Shown here: positions 17,178-26,466 of the stretch, piece after piece
How the letters are laid out: the number at the start of each line of letters is the position of its first letter
Position numbering within the stretch: position 1 is the stretch's first letter
NCBI RefSeq assembly: GCF_021295395.1
Contig: NZ_JAIWOU010000001.1
Span: 313,001-377,000 of the forward strand
Length of the DNA stretch: 64,000 bases
Source of the DNA: Komagataeibacter sp. FNDCR2
GTDB taxonomy: Bacteria; Pseudomonadota; Alphaproteobacteria; Acetobacterales; Acetobacteraceae
Direction of reading: 5' to 3'
The notes under the pieces: model-generated
What the model saw: only the letters and a program-made list of their open reading frames with translations
What the model was told of the DNA's origin: nothing
Database searches by the model: none
Position numbers and translations under genes: made by a program

Positions 17178-19409
17178 TCATCCGGGGGGCAGCAGTCCGT
17201 AATGGCTGTAGATGCGGAACGGATGTTTTTCCGCCTCACCCAGGCTGTTCGGCGGGGCCTGTGTCAGCACCGCCCCCAGCGTGCGCGCGTCATAGGTGCG
17301 CAGCGCGCGCATCGCCTGCACCAGCGTGGAAGGCGAGGTCCGCCCCCACTTGACCACCATGACCACGCCATCCGTCTGCCGTGACAGGACGGCGGCGTCG
17401 GGAAAGGCAAGGGCGGGGGGCGTATCAAGTATGATCATGTCATACTGTGAACGGACATGGGACAGGATCTGCCCCAGCTCCTCGGGCAGCAGCATGGCGC
17501 CCCCGCCACGGTGCAGCATCCCCTCGGGCGTGAGGATATCCACGCCGGGCAGCACGTCGCGCTCCAGCCCGGCCAGTAGCGCATCCACCGGCATCTGGCT
17601 GTTATGGAGCACGCTGATCCCCCCCATCACCCGCATGGCCGACGGGTTGCGCATGTCGCAGTCGATCACCAGCGCGCGTTGCCCGCAGCGCGCGGTATTG
17701 GCGGCGAGCGAAAGGGCGAAAGTGGTTTTGCCCTCGTCCTGCTCGGCCGATGTGACCAGCACCACCTTGGCGCGGAAACGGCTATGGCCGAATGACAGGA
17801 CGCTGCGGATGGATTCCACGGTTTCCAGATAAGCCGAACGCTCCCGGCTGACATACTGGCGGCGCAGCGGCCCGGCAAAGGCGGGCACGAGCCCAAGCGC
17901 GAAAAGCCCCGGAATGGCGTCCAGCTCCGCCGTGCTTCTGACCCCCTTGTGCATGCGGTCGATCACCAGCGCGGACCCCGCGCCGATCAGCAGGGCAAAA
18001 ATGACCGCGATGGCCATGTACTGCTTGCGCGGCGGCCCATACGGGCTGAGCGGCGTGTCCGCGCGCGAAATCAGGTCGGCTTCGGCCACTTGAAGTTCCG
18101 CCTGCGTGGAGGTCTGGGCAAAGCGGCCCAGATAATCCTGATAGACGGTACGCGCCGCCGTGGCCTCGCTTTGCAACTGGCGCAGGGTCACGTCCGCTTC
18201 GTTCTCGGCTGTGACCTGGCCCTGAAGCCGGTTGACGGCCGCCGACAGCGCGGTGACCTGCGCCTCGGAACTGGACAGTTCCTTGGCGGCGCTGCTGGCG
18301 ATACGGTGGACCTCGGCCGCGATGCGACGGCGGACCTGGGCCGCCGCCGCGCGTTCGGCCTGAAGGTCGGGGTTGCCGTCCATCACCGTCTGGCTCAGGC
18401 TTGCCGCGCGGCTGCTGATCTGCGCCTCCTGCGCCTGAAGCTGCTGGATCAGGGGGGACGAGACGGCATCGGGAATACTGTCAAGGCTGCCGTTGCTTAT
18501 GGCGGTGCGCACTTCGGCATAGCGCGCCCGGCGCGATTCCAGATCGGCGCGCGCTATGGTAAGCTGGTGGTTCATCTGGGTCAGTTGCTGGTCGGTGACC
18601 GTTGTGCCGCCATTATCGGTATTATTGGCGTTGGCGCCCGGTGCGCGCTCCAGTTCGGCGGCGATCAGGCCGTTCTTTTCCCGAAAGGCCTGCACCGCCT
18701 GTTCCGCCTTGCGCAGGCGCTCGCGCAGCGGCACGATCTGCTCATCCAGCATGGCGTTGGCCTGCCATGTGGCCGATATTTTCATGTGGCGCTTGAAGTC
18801 CAGATAGACATCAGCATAGGCATTGGCGATCCGCGCGCTGGTGAGCGCATCGCTCGTGCTGGCGGTGATGGTGATGATATAGGAGCGTCCGTCATTCAGG
18901 ATCGTGACCCAGTGATCCAGCAGCGTGGCGGTGGCCTGGATGCGGTCGTTCTGCGTCATGGGTATCTGGGGCGCGGGGGTGACGAAAAAGCTGGTTGCCA
19001 CATCCATGATACGCTTGACGAAGGATACGGAATCCAGCGTCTGGCGCACTTCGGGGTTGTTGACCAGATCCAGTTTCTGCACCACGGCCCGGGCGATGGC
19101 GGGGCTGCGCAGGATGCTGACTTCGCTGTTGACCGCCACGGTGTCCACCTCGGGCGAGGCGACGGTGGCCTGAAGGTCACGGAACGGAGCCTGCCGCGTG
19201 CCGACGATCAGGATGGAGGACGCGTTGTAATAAGGTTTGAGCGAAAAGATTCCCGCCCCCGCCGGAAGGGCGACCGCCAGCGTGACAAGTGCAATGGCAA
19301 GGCGGTGCCGGTTCATGACGCTGAAGGCATGCAAGGGTGAAACCTGTTGTATCGCCACCGGTTCCGGCGCAGCACCGTTATAGGATGACGGTAATTGGAG
19401 CGTATTCAT
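17178..19409 (-). CDS. Wzc-type polysaccharide copolymerase with C-terminal BY-kinase domain
   Basis: This 743-residue inner-membrane protein controls polymer length and export. Membrane helices lie near residues 33-53 and 450-470, with a Wzz-type periplasmic domain between them that contains long coiled coils (about 215-420). The cytoplasmic part has Walker A SAEQDEGKTT near residue 558, Walker A' ALVIDCDMRNPS and Walker B IILDTPPAL near 662. The usual Tyr-rich tail is nearly absent: only two Tyr (IYSHY) remain close to the end. Translation should start at 19409, with GAGG before the ATG. No Wzb-type phosphatase gene is seen nearby. Confidence 0.9.
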   Translation of the reverse strand: MNTLQLPSSYNGAAPEPVAIQQVSPLHAFSVMNRHRLAIALVTLAVALPAGAGIFSLKPYYNASSILIVGTRQAPFRDLQATVASPEVDTVAVNSEVSILRSPAIARAVVQKLDLVNNPEVRQTLDSVSFVKRIMDVATSFFVTPAPQIPMTQNDRIQATATLLDHWVTILNDGRSYIITITASTSDALTSARIANAYADVYLDFKRHMKISATWQANAMLDEQIVPLRERLRKAEQAVQAFREKNGLIAAELERAPGANANNTDNGGTTVTDQQLTQMNHQLTIARADLESRRARYAEVRTAISNGSLDSIPDAVSSPLIQQLQAQEAQISSRAASLSQTVMDGNPDLQAERAAAAQVRRRIAAEVHRIASSAAKELSSSEAQVTALSAAVNRLQGQVTAENEADVTLRQLQSEATAARTVYQDYLGRFAQTSTQAELQVAEADLISRADTPLSPYGPPRKQYMAIAVIFALLIGAGSALVIDRMHKGVRSTAELDAIPGLFALGLVPAFAGPLRRQYVSRERSAYLETVESIRSVLSFGHSRFRAKVVLVTSAEQDEGKTTFALSLAANTARCGQRALVIDCDMRNPSAMRVMGGISVLHNSQMPVDALLAGLERDVLPGVDILTPEGMLHRGGGAMLLPEELGQILSHVRSQYDMIILDTPPALAFPDAAVLSRQTDGVVMVVKWGRTSPSTLVQAMRALRTYDARTLGAVLTQAPPNSLGEAEKHPFRIYSHYGLLPPG

Positions 19410-19482
19410 CACTTGCGTCCTCTCGGAGTGGGAGGGGCGGAAACCCGGCCCCTGCCGGGGGCGGGCAGGGGGCGGCATCCTT

Positions 19483-20940
19483 TTATCTGGCGCCTTTTTG
19501 CGCCAGCACGGCGGGTATGGTCTTCACCAGGATCACGACATCGCGCCACAGGCTCCAGTTGCGGACGTACCAGTTGTCCAACTGGACGCGGCGGGTATAG
19601 GACGTATCGCTACGGCCGCTGACCTGCCACAGGCCGGTAATGCCGGGGCGTGTCGCGGTGTAATACGCCATGTCCTTGCCGTAATGGACTTCCTCGGCCA
19701 TTACGATCGGGCGGGGGCCAACCAGGCTCATTTCCAGCCGCAGCACGTTAAGGACCTGCGGCAGCTCATCCAGGCTGGTCTTGCGCAAGAGCCGCCCGAT
19801 GGGGGTGATGCGTGGATCGTCTGTCAGTTTGCGCGTCGCTTCCCATTCAGCCGCCGCCTGCGGGTCGTGCGCCAGCAGGTCCGCAAGGATGGCGTCGGCG
19901 TTGACGGCCATGGTGCGGAACTTCAGGCACCTGAACGGGCGTCCGTCCCGGCCAATACGCATATGCCCGAATATGGCGGGGCCACCGTCGAGCCGGACCA
20001 GCGCGTAAACCACGGCCAGAACCGGCAGTATGGCCAGCAGCACCAGTGACGCCACGAACAGGTCCAGCGCCACCTTTCCCGCGCGGTGCAGCGGGTGGTC
20101 CAGCCTGTTGCGAAACGACATCATCACGCCGTCATGGCTGAAATAGGACTGGCACCCATGGTCCAGCGGCAGCCCCCCCATTGCGGGCATGAGGGTAAAG
20201 GGCAGGCGTGTACGGGTCACATGCTCAATCACGGCCTGCCCGTGCTGGTCATATGTATCAAGCACCAGCAGCAGGCGCACCGCGCCGTGCCGGGCCAGCA
20301 GCCTGCGATGCTGCTGCGCGCCGGACATGCCCAGCAGCCGCGAGGAGGAAACGCACCCGACCGAACGCAGGCCGGGAAAGCGCTCGCTGGAAAAGATTTC
20401 TATGGCGCGCGCGCAGGCTTCCGGCTCACCGGCCAGAAGAACGGGAATACGCCACAGCCCCATCCAGTGCAGGGGTCTTTTTATGGTCTGCCGCAGCGTA
20501 ATGTCGATGAGCGGGAACACGCCAAATGGCAGCAGCGCCAGCAATACGGGCATGCTGCCCCATGACAGCACGACGGAGGCGAGTGCCGCCATGATCGCCG
20601 CGCCGACAACCTGTGCCGATTCGTTCCAGAAGGGCAGGCGGTCGGTATAGTGGCGCCGGTATGCAAAATAGCTTACCAAAATAAAAAACAGGGAGCAGGA
20701 GATGAAAAATCCGCCATCCATGTAATAAATGTTTTTTCCAAAAAACATTTCTTCCACCCCCAGTGAAAAGGTGAAAGCCGTGCAGTCCGTCGCGATCAGC
20801 GCCGTGGCGCACGAAAGATGGGGATGGCGAAGCCTGGTTGTAGGAAGGGCAACATCCTCGGCCTCAAACAGGGATTCACTGTCCAGGCCGAATGCCGTCG
20901 TGGCGGACCCGACTGCCGCATGGGAAACATGAGCATCCAT
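19483..20940 (-). CDS. Initiating polyprenyl glycosyl-1-phosphate transferase (GumD/AceA/WcaJ type)
   Basis: This 485-residue protein starts repeat-unit synthesis by moving a hexose-1-phosphate, probably glucose, from a UDP-sugar to undecaprenyl phosphate. The N-terminal half has four to five membrane helices and a nucleotide-fold linker (IPVLLAGEPEACARAIEIFS). The C-terminal transferase domain has KVALDLFVASLVLLAILPVL, GRPFRCLKFRTMAVNADAIL, LLRKTSLDELPQVLNVLR and MSLVGPRPIVMAEEV. The start at 20940 has GGAG at eight bases and gives the usual family length; a longer frame starting at 21195 would add 85 residues of unlikely leader. It heads the leftward transcription unit. AceA of acetan synthesis is the closest described role, but orthology is inferred. 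Confidence 0.9.
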   Translation of the reverse strand: MDAHVSHAAVGSATTAFGLDSESLFEAEDVALPTTRLRHPHLSCATALIATDCTAFTFSLGVEEMFFGKNIYYMDGGFFISCSLFFILVSYFAYRRHYTDRLPFWNESAQVVGAAIMAALASVVLSWGSMPVLLALLPFGVFPLIDITLRQTIKRPLHWMGLWRIPVLLAGEPEACARAIEIFSSERFPGLRSVGCVSSSRLLGMSGAQQHRRLLARHGAVRLLLVLDTYDQHGQAVIEHVTRTRLPFTLMPAMGGLPLDHGCQSYFSHDGVMMSFRNRLDHPLHRAGKVALDLFVASLVLLAILPVLAVVYALVRLDGGPAIFGHMRIGRDGRPFRCLKFRTMAVNADAILADLLAHDPQAAAEWEATRKLTDDPRITPIGRLLRKTSLDELPQVLNVLRLEMSLVGPRPIVMAEEVHYGKDMAYYTATRPGITGLWQVSGRSDTSYTRRVQLDNWYVRNWSLWRDVVILVKTIPAVLAQKGAR

Positions 20941-21321
20941 GATGTACTCCGCATAAATACAGGACATGTAGAGCCAGAATATTTGATGCTGTGGTTTTTT
21001 ACCTGGTTCAGCCATGTCAGAGGGAGCTGTATGCATGGGTGCTCGTCTGGCCGTACCACGCCCTATACGTGGCGGCGGGGATCCAAGTTTCATGAGGAGG
21101 TTAAAAAAAGAATATCGTCCGGAATAACACAAACGTGACAACCGTCGTGGCAAGAAATTATGCAAACAATACCACGCTGGAAAATTTCTATCCACGCAGG
21201 TAACAGGATTATTCAGTGCGGTCTTGAACGAGTGTAAATAAGAAAGAATACCAATGGGGTCGCTTTATAGAATGACGTTTTTTTCCATCTATCCTTCACT
21301 GAACGATCGATAGGGTTTCTG
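20941..21321. promoter_or_regulatory. Divergent control region of the exopolysaccharide locus
   Basis: These 381 bases separate the leftward initiating-transferase operon from the rightward barrel/Wza operon and must hold both main promoters. The stretch around 21220-21290 is A+T-rich. I could not assign start sites or a regulator site with confidence. Confidence 0.5.
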
Positions 21322-22638
21322 GTGCGCAAAATAATGGTCTTCCGGCTGAGCCTGACCGCTACCGCCCCTTTACTTATGGCCGATAATGCATTCGGTCAGG
21401 TTATCAATACATATTTCCCCGCCATCGGGACCGAGGCGGGTGAACTGCTGCGGGAGCCCGCGCAGGTGCAGGCCATGGGCGCCTATGCCCCGCAGGGCAA
21501 GCGTTACGGACCCCTGCGCATTGATGCCGATGGGAGCGAGTCGGAAGGATACGACAACAACGTTGACTGCAACGTGGGCGGCCACAGCAGCCCCGTCGTA
21601 TCGACACAGGGCCATCTGGCGGCCATTTCGCGCTGGGGGCAGCACGATCAGGTCCATGGCGATATCAACGTCAATGATATCCGCTATCCCTCCCGCTCCG
21701 TACAGAACCGGACGAACTGGAACGCCAATGTAGGCGGAATCCATAACTTCGCGCATGATTCGATCGGGCTGACCTATACGCATCTTACCCTGGTGCAGAT
21801 GCCGACCGACCTGGGCGCCCTGATCGTCAACCGCCCCATTTCCTATAATGTGGATGATGTCAGGCTGAGCTATACCGCCACCACGCACGGGCGGCTGAGC
21901 TTCATCCCGCAAGGTGAGATCCAGCGGTATTCCTTCGGCAGTTCGCCCGCCACCGCCTTCGTGCCCAACCAGAACTATCGCGACCGCGCCCTGATTACCG
22001 AAGGGGTGACCGCGCAGTATGAAGTAAGCCAGGACAGCCACGCCCTGCTGGTGGTGCAGGGGACCGAAATCCGGTACCAGAACAAGCTGGAAAACACGCC
22101 ATCACGTGATTCGAACGGGGCCTCGGTCATGGGGGGGTATGATTTCGGGCTGCGTGGCCCGATCCGTTTCCGCGCGCTGGTGGGCTACCAGACGCGTCGG
22201 TACCGGGGCAATGGTTACGGCACCATCAATTCCCCCATGGCGGAAGCCGAGTTCGCATGGACGCCCTCGCGCCTGACCATCGTGACCGCCAATGTCCGCC
22301 ACGGGATCGAGGACAGCGCGTTCGAAAACGTGGTGGGATATACTTTTACCGGCGCGCGTATCGGCGTTACCCATACCTACCAGCGCAATATTGTTTTTTC
22401 TGCATATGTACAGTTGCAGAAAGCGAACTATCCCACCGCTCCCGCTTTTCTACAGAATACAGTCCTCTATCAGGAACGTAACAACCAGACGTTATACGGT
22501 GCGGGCGCCAGTGCGGAGTGGCTGATCAGCCGCCACATGCGCCTGACAGCTAATTATGATTTCAGCAGCCAGAACACGGTGGGAAGTGGAGCCTTCCCGA
22601 TCCATAACTTTCTGGTCGGATTTCATATAGCGCTCTAG
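21322..22638 (+). CDS. Outer-membrane beta-barrel protein of the export machinery
   Basis: This 438-residue protein has an N-terminal signal peptide (cleavage near NAFGQ) and then alternating amphipathic strands ending in aromatic residues, for example IGLTYTHLTLVQMP, ALLVVQGTEIRYQ, MAEAEFAWTPSRLTIVTANV and RHMRLTANYDFSSQ. The last strand, HNFLVGFHIAL, is near the C-terminus as in outer-membrane barrels. Barrels of this kind are often encoded beside Wza-like genes in alphaproteobacterial polysaccharide loci and probably help secretion. The start is GTG at 21322 with AGGG before it; an in-frame ATG four codons later is an alternative. Confidence 0.82.
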   Translation: MRKIMVFRLSLTATAPLLMADNAFGQVINTYFPAIGTEAGELLREPAQVQAMGAYAPQGKRYGPLRIDADGSESEGYDNNVDCNVGGHSSPVVSTQGHLAAISRWGQHDQVHGDINVNDIRYPSRSVQNRTNWNANVGGIHNFAHDSIGLTYTHLTLVQMPTDLGALIVNRPISYNVDDVRLSYTATTHGRLSFIPQGEIQRYSFGSSPATAFVPNQNYRDRALITEGVTAQYEVSQDSHALLVVQGTEIRYQNKLENTPSRDSNGASVMGGYDFGLRGPIRFRALVGYQTRRYRGNGYGTINSPMAEAEFAWTPSRLTIVTANVRHGIEDSAFENVVGYTFTGARIGVTHTYQRNIVFSAYVQLQKANYPTAPAFLQNTVLYQERNNQTLYGAGASAEWLISRHMRLTANYDFSSQNTVGSGAFPIHNFLVGFHIAL

Positions 22639-22702
22639 CCCATGTGTCGTGGAAGTCTGGCCTGCGTTCGGGGAGGGATATGATGACAGGAGCATACGAC
22701 GC

Positions 22703-23293
22703 ATGCCGACGACCTGTTCAACGACCCGCCGCGTTGCCATCTGGCTCCCGGCGTTTACGGGTGTAATCGGGGGGCTGCTGGCAGGCTGTTCGCCCGGCTG
22801 GGATCTTCATCATATGCCCCCTTACGATCCCGGGCAGTACCGTCTTGGCGTTGACGATGAAATTCGCGTCATGACGTATGAACAGGATCAGTTCACGTCC
22901 GATTTCCGCGTCGATAGTAGCGGGAAGGTCGCTTTCCCCGTAGCCGGAAGCCTTCAGGCGGAAGGGCTTACGACCGATGAATTCGCCGCCGAGGTGACAA
23001 AGGCCCTGCAATCGGCGCGTATGTTGCGCGATCCCAACATTTCGGTCGAGGTCACGGCCTATCGGCTGGTCGCGGTGCTGGGGGAGGTGGCGAAGCCCGG
23101 GCAGTATCCCTATCAGCCGGGCATGACGTTACTGACAGCGGTTGCCGCTGGTGGGGGCTTTACCTATCGCGCGCTGGAAACAAGGGCCTATGTAGCCCGG
23201 CAGGAAGGCGGCCATACCGTTGTCGGGTATCTCAAACCCTATGACTACGTAAAGCCCGGTGACGTTATCAAGATTTACGAACGGCACTTTTAG
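22703..23293 (+). CDS. Wza/GumB-type polysaccharide export lipoprotein
   Basis: This 196-residue lipoprotein has the lipobox LLAGC about residue 29, so it should be anchored in the outer membrane. The export domain YRLGVDDEIRVMTYEQDQFT, then GKVAFPVAGSLQAEGLTTDE follows, and one SLBB domain (VAVLGEVAKPGQYPYQPGMT). It is short compared with Wza (about 380) and close to GumB, having a single SLBB domain. GGAG lies ten bases before the ATG at 22703. It follows the barrel gene by 64 bases and presumably forms the outer-membrane channel with it, docking on the Wzc-like protein. Confidence 0.9.
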   Translation: MPTTCSTTRRVAIWLPAFTGVIGGLLAGCSPGWDLHHMPPYDPGQYRLGVDDEIRVMTYEQDQFTSDFRVDSSGKVAFPVAGSLQAEGLTTDEFAAEVTKALQSARMLRDPNISVEVTAYRLVAVLGEVAKPGQYPYQPGMTLLTAVAAGGGFTYRALETRAYVARQEGGHTVVGYLKPYDYVKPGDVIKIYERHF

Positions 23294-23307
23294 GGTCGTA
23301 TCCGCGT

Positions 23308-23472
23308 TTATCTGAACAGGAAGAAGCCACCGATCACGATGGCCCATGCCGCAAGGCCCAGTAAAACGCCAATGACAACGCCCCGCGCCGGGCGCAGGCG
23401 GTCAGGGGGCGCGGCGCGGGTGTTCGCGGCGGAAGAAACAGGGGATGTTTTGTGACGGGATTCCAGGGTCAA
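23308..23472 (-). CDS. 54-residue single-helix membrane protein
   Basis: A TTG start at 23472 is preceded by AGGAG at seven bases, an excellent ribosome binding site. The protein begins MTLESRHKTSPVSS, has a basic PDRLRPARG stretch and one hydrophobic helix (VVIGVLLGLAAWAIVIGGFF), and ends FLFR. It lies antisense to its neighbours, ending 14 bases past the stop of the Wza-like gene. Function unknown. It may be a small inner-membrane accessory protein. Support is the ribosome binding site, the helix with a positively charged cytoplasmic side, and the compact fit in the gap. Confidence 0.55.
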   Translation of the reverse strand: MTLESRHKTSPVSSAANTRAAPPDRLRPARGVVIGVLLGLAAWAIVIGGFFLFR

Positions 23473-23637
23473 GGGGGTATCTCCTGCACGGGGGCGTCGA
23501 TTCCCGTGTGCTTTCAGCCACTATTGAAATATTGATGCCCGAAGACAGGAATAACGTCCAGTCCCTTAATCCGTAAAGCATAGGGGTTCATGCGCGGCCA
23601 CGAAATGCCGCCGCATAGCGAACCGGAGGGTACGACC

Positions 23638-24831
23638 ATGAATGTTGTCCATCCGTCACGTCCGGCGCATCAGACGATGCGTGTCGCCATCGTTCATGAA
23701 TGGCTGGAGCATTACGCCGGTTCGGAACGGGTGATCGAGCAGTTGCTCATCATGTACCCGCAGGCGGAGATTTTCGCCATTGTGGATTTCATGCCACAGG
23801 CGGAGCGCGCCATGCTGGGGGGGCGGGCGGTCCATACGACCTTTATCCAGAACCTGCCCTTTGCCCGGCGTTATTTCCGCTATTACCTGGGGCTTATGCC
23901 CATCGCGGTCGAGCAGTTGGATCTGTCTGGATTCGATCTGGTGATTTCCAGCAATCACGCGGTTGCCAAGGGGGTCATTACGGGGCCGGACCAGGTGCAT
24001 GTCTGTTACGTGCATTCCCCCATGCGGTATGCGTGGGACATGCAGGCCGCTTACCTGCGGCAGGGCAGGATGGAGCGCGGGATACGCGGGCTGTACGCGC
24101 GCTGGCTGCTGCACCGGATGCGTAACTGGGATGTACGCTCATCCGCCGGGGTGGATATGTTCGTGGCCAATTCCAGCTATATCGCGCGCCGGATCATGAA
24201 AGTCTACCGGCGGGACGCGACGGTGGTGTCTCCGCCGGTGGATCTGCGCCGGTTCGGGCTCTCGACATCGCCACGGCGGGATTATGTCGTGGTCTCGCGC
24301 ATGGTGCCCTATAAGCGGATCGACCTGGTGGTCGAGGCTTTCCGCCGCATGCCGGGCCGGACCCTGCATGTGGCGGGCGACGGGCCGGAGCGCGAGCGGA
24401 TTGCGGCACTGGCCGCAAACGCACCCAACATTACCCTGCACGGCCGTGTCAGCGATGCCGAGGTGCTGAAAATGATGCGCAACGCCCGTGCCTTCGTGTT
24501 CGCCGCCGAGGAGGATTTCGGGATTGCAATGGTCGAGGCACAGGCCTGCGGCACGCCGCTGATTGTATTTGGCCGGGGTGGGGCGTGCGATATCGTGCGC
24601 GATATGGATGACGCCGGTGGCCCGACCGGCGTTTTTTTTGCCGAGCAGAGCGCGGACGCCATCATCGCCGCCGTCGAGCGGTTCGAGGCCATGCACGCGC
24701 TTGTCACGCCACAGGCCTGCTGCGCCAATGCACAGCGTTTTTCGCAGGAATCTTTTCGCCAGTCCATGTTCCACGTCGTGGAGCAGGCCATGCACCGGCT
24801 GCGCGCATGCGGGCTGGAGGCGGCGCAATAG
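23638..24831 (+). CDS. Family 4 glycosyltransferase (WbaZ-like)
   Basis: This 397-residue GT-B enzyme starts after a short leader with MRVAIVHEWLEHYAGSERVI. It has CYVHSPMRYAWDMQAAYL and the donor domain YVVVSRMVPYKRIDLVVEAF, LHVAGDGPERERIAALA and FAAEEDFGIAMVEAQACGTP with the E-x7-E site. The N-terminal pattern is that of WbaZ/WcaL-like mannosyl- or galactosyltransferases; the donor cannot be fixed. GGAGG lies nine bases before the ATG at 23638. It precedes the polymerase-like gene in the rightward arm by 42 bases, so they probably share a transcript. Confidence 0.88.
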   Translation: MNVVHPSRPAHQTMRVAIVHEWLEHYAGSERVIEQLLIMYPQAEIFAIVDFMPQAERAMLGGRAVHTTFIQNLPFARRYFRYYLGLMPIAVEQLDLSGFDLVISSNHAVAKGVITGPDQVHVCYVHSPMRYAWDMQAAYLRQGRMERGIRGLYARWLLHRMRNWDVRSSAGVDMFVANSSYIARRIMKVYRRDATVVSPPVDLRRFGLSTSPRRDYVVVSRMVPYKRIDLVVEAFRRMPGRTLHVAGDGPERERIAALAANAPNITLHGRVSDAEVLKMMRNARAFVFAAEEDFGIAMVEAQACGTPLIVFGRGGACDIVRDMDDAGGPTGVFFAEQSADAIIAAVERFEAMHALVTPQACCANAQRFSQESFRQSMFHVVEQAMHRLRACGLEAAQ

Positions 24832-24873
24832 GCATGCAGGGAACTGGCGCCGCGTAAACCGGGATGACGCATA

Positions 24874-26355
24874 ATGACGGTTCCAATAGTCGGGATGATT
24901 CTGTTTCCGCTCTGCCTGCTGTTGTGGGCGCGTCCTTTCCTGATGCTCCAGATCCTGCTGCTTGTGGGGATACTGCCGGCGGCGGCGGTGCTGATCCTTG
25001 GCGGGCTGGGTGTGCAGCCCACCATGGTGCCGGCCCTGGCTTTCATGAGTTTTGTGCTGCTGCAATGGGTTCTGGGTGTCCGCTATCCCGGTGACAGGCC
25101 CGTCATGGCCCTGTGTTTTCCCTTCATCATGGTCGTGACATGGACATTACTGGCATCGTTCATCATGCCGCGCCTGTTCATGAATGAGGTCATGGTCTGG
25201 CCACAGAAAACCGATGCCGTGGGGGGGCGGGTATTACTTGGCCCCAGTTTTGGCAATATTTCACAGGATATGTACCTGATCATCAATGCCGTCTTTCTGG
25301 TCATGGCCGCCCGGTTCCTGACGCGCAGTGATATACGGATTGAAAGGCTGTACAGCACCTTTCTCCTGTCTGGCTGGTGTGTCGTCGCCATCTGTGTCTG
25401 GCAGTTCGGGCACCGGGTCGCGGGCGTGCCCTTTGCCGAAAAGTTTTTCTACTCCAATCCCGGCTGGGCGGTGCTTGATACACAGGTGGCGGGGCCTGTG
25501 CCACGCATCAACGCCTCTTTCTCGGAACCGGCGGCCTGTGCCTCGTTCCTGAGTGAAATCCTGTTCTCCAGCGTATGGATCGTGCTTCAGGGATATTCCG
25601 TGATGTGGGCCAGGTGGCTGATCCCGGCCTCCGCGCTGGCGCTGGCCTGCACGACCTCCACCACCGGCTTTATTACCGTGGGGGCGGAAATATGCCTGTT
25701 GCCGGTGGCGGCCATCGCCACGGGCGCGCACCGGGTTCTGGGCAATATCACGCGCCTCATGCTGGTGGGGGCCGCGATTTCAGGGTGCGGCATACTGGTG
25801 CTGGTCACCGTCGCGCCGCAGGTCGTGCCGGCGGCGAAGTTCGTGTTCCAGTCCACCACTGAAAAAAAGGACAGCCAGTCCTATCAGGACCGTACGCAGG
25901 TGGATCATGATTCCATGTCTTTGGTGGGGGAAACCTACGGGCTTGGGGTGGGGTGGGGCAGTAACCGTGCATCCAGTCTCATGCCCGGGCTGTTATCGAC
26001 CATCGGGCTGGTTGGCGTGCTTGGCCTGCTTGTCTTTGACTGGAAACTGCTGCGGGCGGCCATGCGGGCGCGCGCTTCCATTCCCCCCGGTCCCGAACGC
26101 ATGGTGATCGAGGGCGTGATACCGGCAATAGTCGGGCGCCTGATCGCGGCATGCCTTTCCAGCCCGACAGTGGGGTTTCTTGACTTTTACCTGCTGATTG
26201 CCATGCTGATCGCGGCCATTGCCCGGGTAAGCCTGCAGCGCGCGACGGTAGCGCCGCAGCCGCAGCTCATGCCACCGGATATGCCTGTGGCCGCGGCGGA
26301 GCATTACGCCATGGCCGAACCCGACGCATATATGCGTCGGGAAGGGGTACCTTAA
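24874..26355 (+). CDS. Polysaccharide polymerase-like membrane protein (Wzy/GumE role)
   Basis: This 493-residue protein has about ten to twelve membrane helices, starting MTVPIVGMILFPLCLLLWAR. A large periplasmic loop sits in the middle (about residues 180-225, with GPVPRINASFSEPAACASF) and a second polar stretch DSQSYQDRTQVDHDSMSLVG. O-antigen polymerase-type proteins share this layout, and no other polymerase candidate is present in the locus. It should join lipid-linked repeat units on the periplasmic face. Sequence conservation in the family is poor, so the call rests on topology and position beside a glycosyltransferase. Confidence 0.72.
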   Translation: MTVPIVGMILFPLCLLLWARPFLMLQILLLVGILPAAAVLILGGLGVQPTMVPALAFMSFVLLQWVLGVRYPGDRPVMALCFPFIMVVTWTLLASFIMPRLFMNEVMVWPQKTDAVGGRVLLGPSFGNISQDMYLIINAVFLVMAARFLTRSDIRIERLYSTFLLSGWCVVAICVWQFGHRVAGVPFAEKFFYSNPGWAVLDTQVAGPVPRINASFSEPAACASFLSEILFSSVWIVLQGYSVMWARWLIPASALALACTTSTTGFITVGAEICLLPVAAIATGAHRVLGNITRLMLVGAAISGCGILVLVTVAPQVVPAAKFVFQSTTEKKDSQSYQDRTQVDHDSMSLVGETYGLGVGWGSNRASSLMPGLLSTIGLVGVLGLLVFDWKLLRAAMRARASIPPGPERMVIEGVIPAIVGRLIAACLSSPTVGFLDFYLLIAMLIAAIARVSLQRATVAPQPQLMPPDMPVAAAEHYAMAEPDAYMRREGVP

Positions 26356-26443
26356 AAAATCAGGCCGGCGGGTTCAGGCCATTATTCCATATTCAGCATA
26401 TACTCAATCCGGGCCGCACCCGCACGGTGCAAGGAAGGTTCCG

Positions 26444-26466
26444 GTGAAGCTTTTTCAACAAGCTTC
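26444..26466. repeat. Hairpin related to the 2160-2235 repeat
   Basis: GAAGCTT and AAGCTTC (26446-26452, 26460-26466) form a seven-base stem around a seven-base loop. The sequence GGTGAAGCTTTTT here matches the reverse complement of part of the longer element at 2160-2235. It lies between two convergent genes and its last base is the first base of the leftward stop codon. It could act as a bidirectional terminator. Confidence 0.5.

Noticed and set aside
17949-19340. Rightward open frame of 463 codons antisense to the Wzc-like gene
   Set aside because: The opposite strand encodes a clear BY-kinase. Long antisense frames are expected in GC-rich DNA, and this one has no motif.
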